Of a stretch of DNA of 64,000 nt, positions 62,208-64,000 are shown piece by piece. Each line of letters starts with the position of its first letter. The first letter of the stretch is position 1. The stretch spans positions 3,815,753 to 3,879,752 of the forward strand of contig NZ_CP139781.1 in NCBI RefSeq assembly GCF_019679435.2, written 5' to 3'. Source of the DNA: Actomonas aquatica. GTDB taxonomy: Bacteria > Verrucomicrobiota > Verrucomicrobiia > Opitutales > Opitutaceae. The notes beneath the pieces are model-generated. The model ran no database searches. It worked only from the letters and a program-made list of their open reading frames with translations, and was not told where the DNA came from. The position numbers and the translations under genes are program-made.

Positions 62208-64000
62208 GGGGCCAGCGGGACGATGCGGGTGGTGGTGGCGGAGGCGTCGAAATCGAGCTCGCGGCGTTCGGTGCCGAAGCGGATTTCGAGTTGGTGGCTT
62301 TCGCGGGCGGCCTGGGCGAAGGGCCCGTCGAAGAGCGGCCAGGACTCGTAGGGGAGCGGCTCGCCGTCGATCAACGGACGCTCGCCGTAGGTGCCGGAGA
62401 GCACCGTGCCGTCGAGACTGGTGAAGGTCACGGTCGGCGTGGGTTCGGTGGCGAAGTCGAGCGGCAGGGCTTTGACCGCCGTTTGGAAGTCGGCAAAGGA
62501 GGCGTAGGCCGAGACCGGGGCGACTTGGACGACGTAACCGTTCTTCGGATACTCGCTCACGCGCACCCGGTGGCCGGCGCCCCATTCGTCGTGACGGGCG
62601 CTGATCCAGGCACCGGCGCCGCCGGCGAGCAGGCCGGTCCAGTCGGAGGGACGCCACTCGCCGGGTTGGAAGGGACGGTAGGCGATGTAGGTCGGACCGC
62701 CGATGGCGAAGATCCAGCCGGAGTCGTCTTCGGTGACTTCCGCGAGGTCGCGGGAGAAGAAGGTGTTGAGGTGTTGGAAGGGCGCGTCGGGCGCGATGTC
62801 GTAGAGACCGATGAGGGCCGACTTGGATTGGAAGACCTGCTCGTAGGGCGAGCCGCTCATCATTTTGTCGGGCGACGTATAGTCGACTTTGGAGCGGGCG
62901 ATGAGATCGACCACGTCGTCCCACTCGGCGCCGAAATACATGGTGCCTTCCTTGGCCGAGTAGTGCGGGTGGAGAGCGAAGAAGGTGTTGGCGATGCCGA
63001 GCGGTTTTTCCTCAAACCAGTTGAGGCTCCAGGTCTGTTGTTGGATGGGTTGGAGCAGGCCGCCTTGACTGGAACCGAGCAGATAGTCCGGCGTGACGTA
63101 GCTGTATTTGTAGACCGGCGTGGTCATGTGGTCCTCGATCTCAAAGGCGTCGGGACCGGCGTGGCGCATGCGCCAGCGGGTGCGTTTGAGTTCGCGGTGC
63201 TCGTAGGGCACATCGCGGTAGGTGGCGATGCGTTGGAGGATGGGCGGCGGGGTCCAACCGCTGAGCGCCACGATGAGGGCGGAGCCATTGAGAGTGAGTT
63301 CGTGTTGATCCCAGAGCAACCAGGCGAGGGCGCTCGAGGCACCGAGCGCGGGTTGCATGGCGTGCTTCGGGTAGATGCGGCTGTGGGCGCCGCCGTAAAC
63401 GCCGCCGATGTTTTCCACCGCGAAGTCGAGCAGTTCATACTCGAGCATCATGGTGGCCTGTTGGCGAAGTTCCGGGTCTTCGCACCAACCGGCGAGCAGG
63501 CCGAGGGCGGAGACGTAGGGATCGATGTAGTTGGGCGAGTCGTATTCGCCGCGGCCGTAGGCGGTGGTGATCTTGATCCAGTCGAGGATGTATTCCTTGG
63601 CTTCGGCGCGGTTCTCGGCGGAGGACTTGCCGTTATACCAAGCCTCGGGCGGCAGGTCGGACCAGGTCTCGGCGGCGAGGTAGAGGCTGGCGTAATACAT
63701 CAGCCAATGGTTCTCGGTGTCGCCGCGGAAGGGGAAGTAGGTGCGCCAGGCCTCGCGGATAACCGCCCAGTCGGACGGTGCGAGATGGGGCTCACCGGCC
63801 TTCATTACGAGCACCATGGGATACATCCAGAACATGGCGCCGGAGGGTTCCTTGGTGAGTTCGCGCAGACGATGGCGGGCCCACTCGAGATTGGTGCCGC
63901 GGGCGAAGTTGGCGGCGACCCAGGGGAGACTGCCCCACTCGGGGTTGTCGGCTTGGGTGCGCTCGATGTAACGATTGATGAGCTGCTCGCTCCGCGCGTG
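62204..64000 (-). CDS. Large protein of unknown function, heparinase/lyase-like toroid possible (5' end outside window)
   Basis: The frame is open to base 64000, so the true start lies beyond the window; 598 residues are present. The N-terminal part is Trp/Tyr-rich and helical (WAVIREAWRTYFPFRGDTEN, HWLMYYASLYLAAETW), typical for (alpha/alpha)n toroids of polysaccharide lyases and glycan-binding proteins. The C-terminal third is beta-rich (TVTFTSLDGTVLSGTYGERP, LEIRFGTERRELDFDASATT). The order toroid plus beta-sandwich resembles heparinase/alginate-lyase proteins, but I cannot point to catalytic residues, so this is only a suggestion. It is co-translated with the BNR protein. Confidence 0.65.
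   Translation of the reverse strand, partial: HARSEQLINRYIERTQADNPEWGSLPWVAANFARGTNLEWARHRLRELTKEPSGAMFWMYPMVLVMKAGEPHLAPSDWAVIREAWRTYFPFRGDTENHWLMYYASLYLAAETWSDLPPEAWYNGKSSAENRAEAKEYILDWIKITTAYGRGEYDSPNYIDPYVSALGLLAGWCEDPELRQQATMMLEYELLDFAVENIGGVYGGAHSRIYPKHAMQPALGASSALAWLLWDQHELTLNGSALIVALSGWTPPPILQRIATYRDVPYEHRELKRTRWRMRHAGPDAFEIEDHMTTPVYKYSYVTPDYLLGSSQGGLLQPIQQQTWSLNWFEEKPLGIANTFFALHPHYSAKEGTMYFGAEWDDVVDLIARSKVDYTSPDKMMSGSPYEQVFQSKSALIGLYDIAPDAPFQHLNTFFSRDLAEVTEDDSGWIFAIGGPTYIAYRPFQPGEWRPSDWTGLLAGGAGAWISARHDEWGAGHRVRVSEYPKNGYVVQVAPVSAYASFADFQTAVKALPLDFATEPTPTVTFTSLDGTVLSGTYGERPLIDGEPLPYESWPLFDGPFAQAARESHQLEIRFGTERRELDFDASATTTRIVPLAP

Overview
The window looks like a high-G+C chromosomal segment of a Gram-negative bacterium, most likely a verrucomicrobium of the Opitutaceae type. 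That placement is inferred from gene content and style: OleC/OleD, secreted TonB_C proteins, a CE2-type esterase, DUF5069, a FeoB-associated Cys-rich protein, F-type ATP synthase genes and many dispersed palindromes. There is no rRNA here to prove it. I saw no rRNA, tRNA, CRISPR array, prophage or intact transposase.

Layout. 1-9 kb: end of an AmpG-like permease, ilvA-type threonine dehydratase, a secreted EF-hand protein, a lone RelE-like protein, pssA, dnaN, a membrane protein of unknown function, a secreted protein with a TonB_C-like tail and a CE2-type esterase. 9-17 kb: two RNA methyltransferases (RumA/RlmD-like and SpoU), oleD-oleC, RNase D, an HDAC-like amidohydrolase and queC. 17-26.8 kb: a 1147-residue probable PPi-dependent PEP carboxykinase, a SulP transporter, two adjacent secreted proteins built from five and three TonB_C domains, a VOC protein and an FKBP isomerase. 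26.8-29.7 kb: a feoA-feoA-feoB-Cys-rich iron operon with a Fur-like 7-1-7 box. 29.8-30.6 kb: a low-complexity secreted protein. 30.8-37.6 kb: the atpBEFHAGDC operon. 37.8-43.9 kb: trmB, a PhoB/PhoR-like pair, mnmG and mnmE. 44-48.5 kb: an HlyD/FtsX/ATPase export system. 48.6-51.6 kb: PDZ and Sel1-like proteins, recA and a glutaredoxin. 51.7-64 kb: gltB, a second AmpG-like permease, an amidohydrolase, a GH1 beta-glucosidase, ppnP, DUF5069, a BNR-repeat protein and part of a large, probably polysaccharide-related protein.

The most interesting signals are these. (a) A perfect parS-like 16-mer lies inside mnmG and a one-mismatch copy inside mnmE. Together with dnaN, two intergenic DnaA boxes and the atp operon, they suggest a location near the replication origin. 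(b) A family of short, degenerate tandem repeats of about 7-8 nt with locus-specific wording often forms long hairpins. It lies between atp operon genes, at gene ends and starts, and in frame inside two genes. (c) Dispersed REP-like palindromes. (d) Secreted proteins made of several TonB C-terminal domains in tandem, one with a recent 351-nt internal duplication. (e) A PDZ gene with a good signal peptide but no canonical start codon.

Gene functions come from motifs and family knowledge recalled from memory; no search was run.
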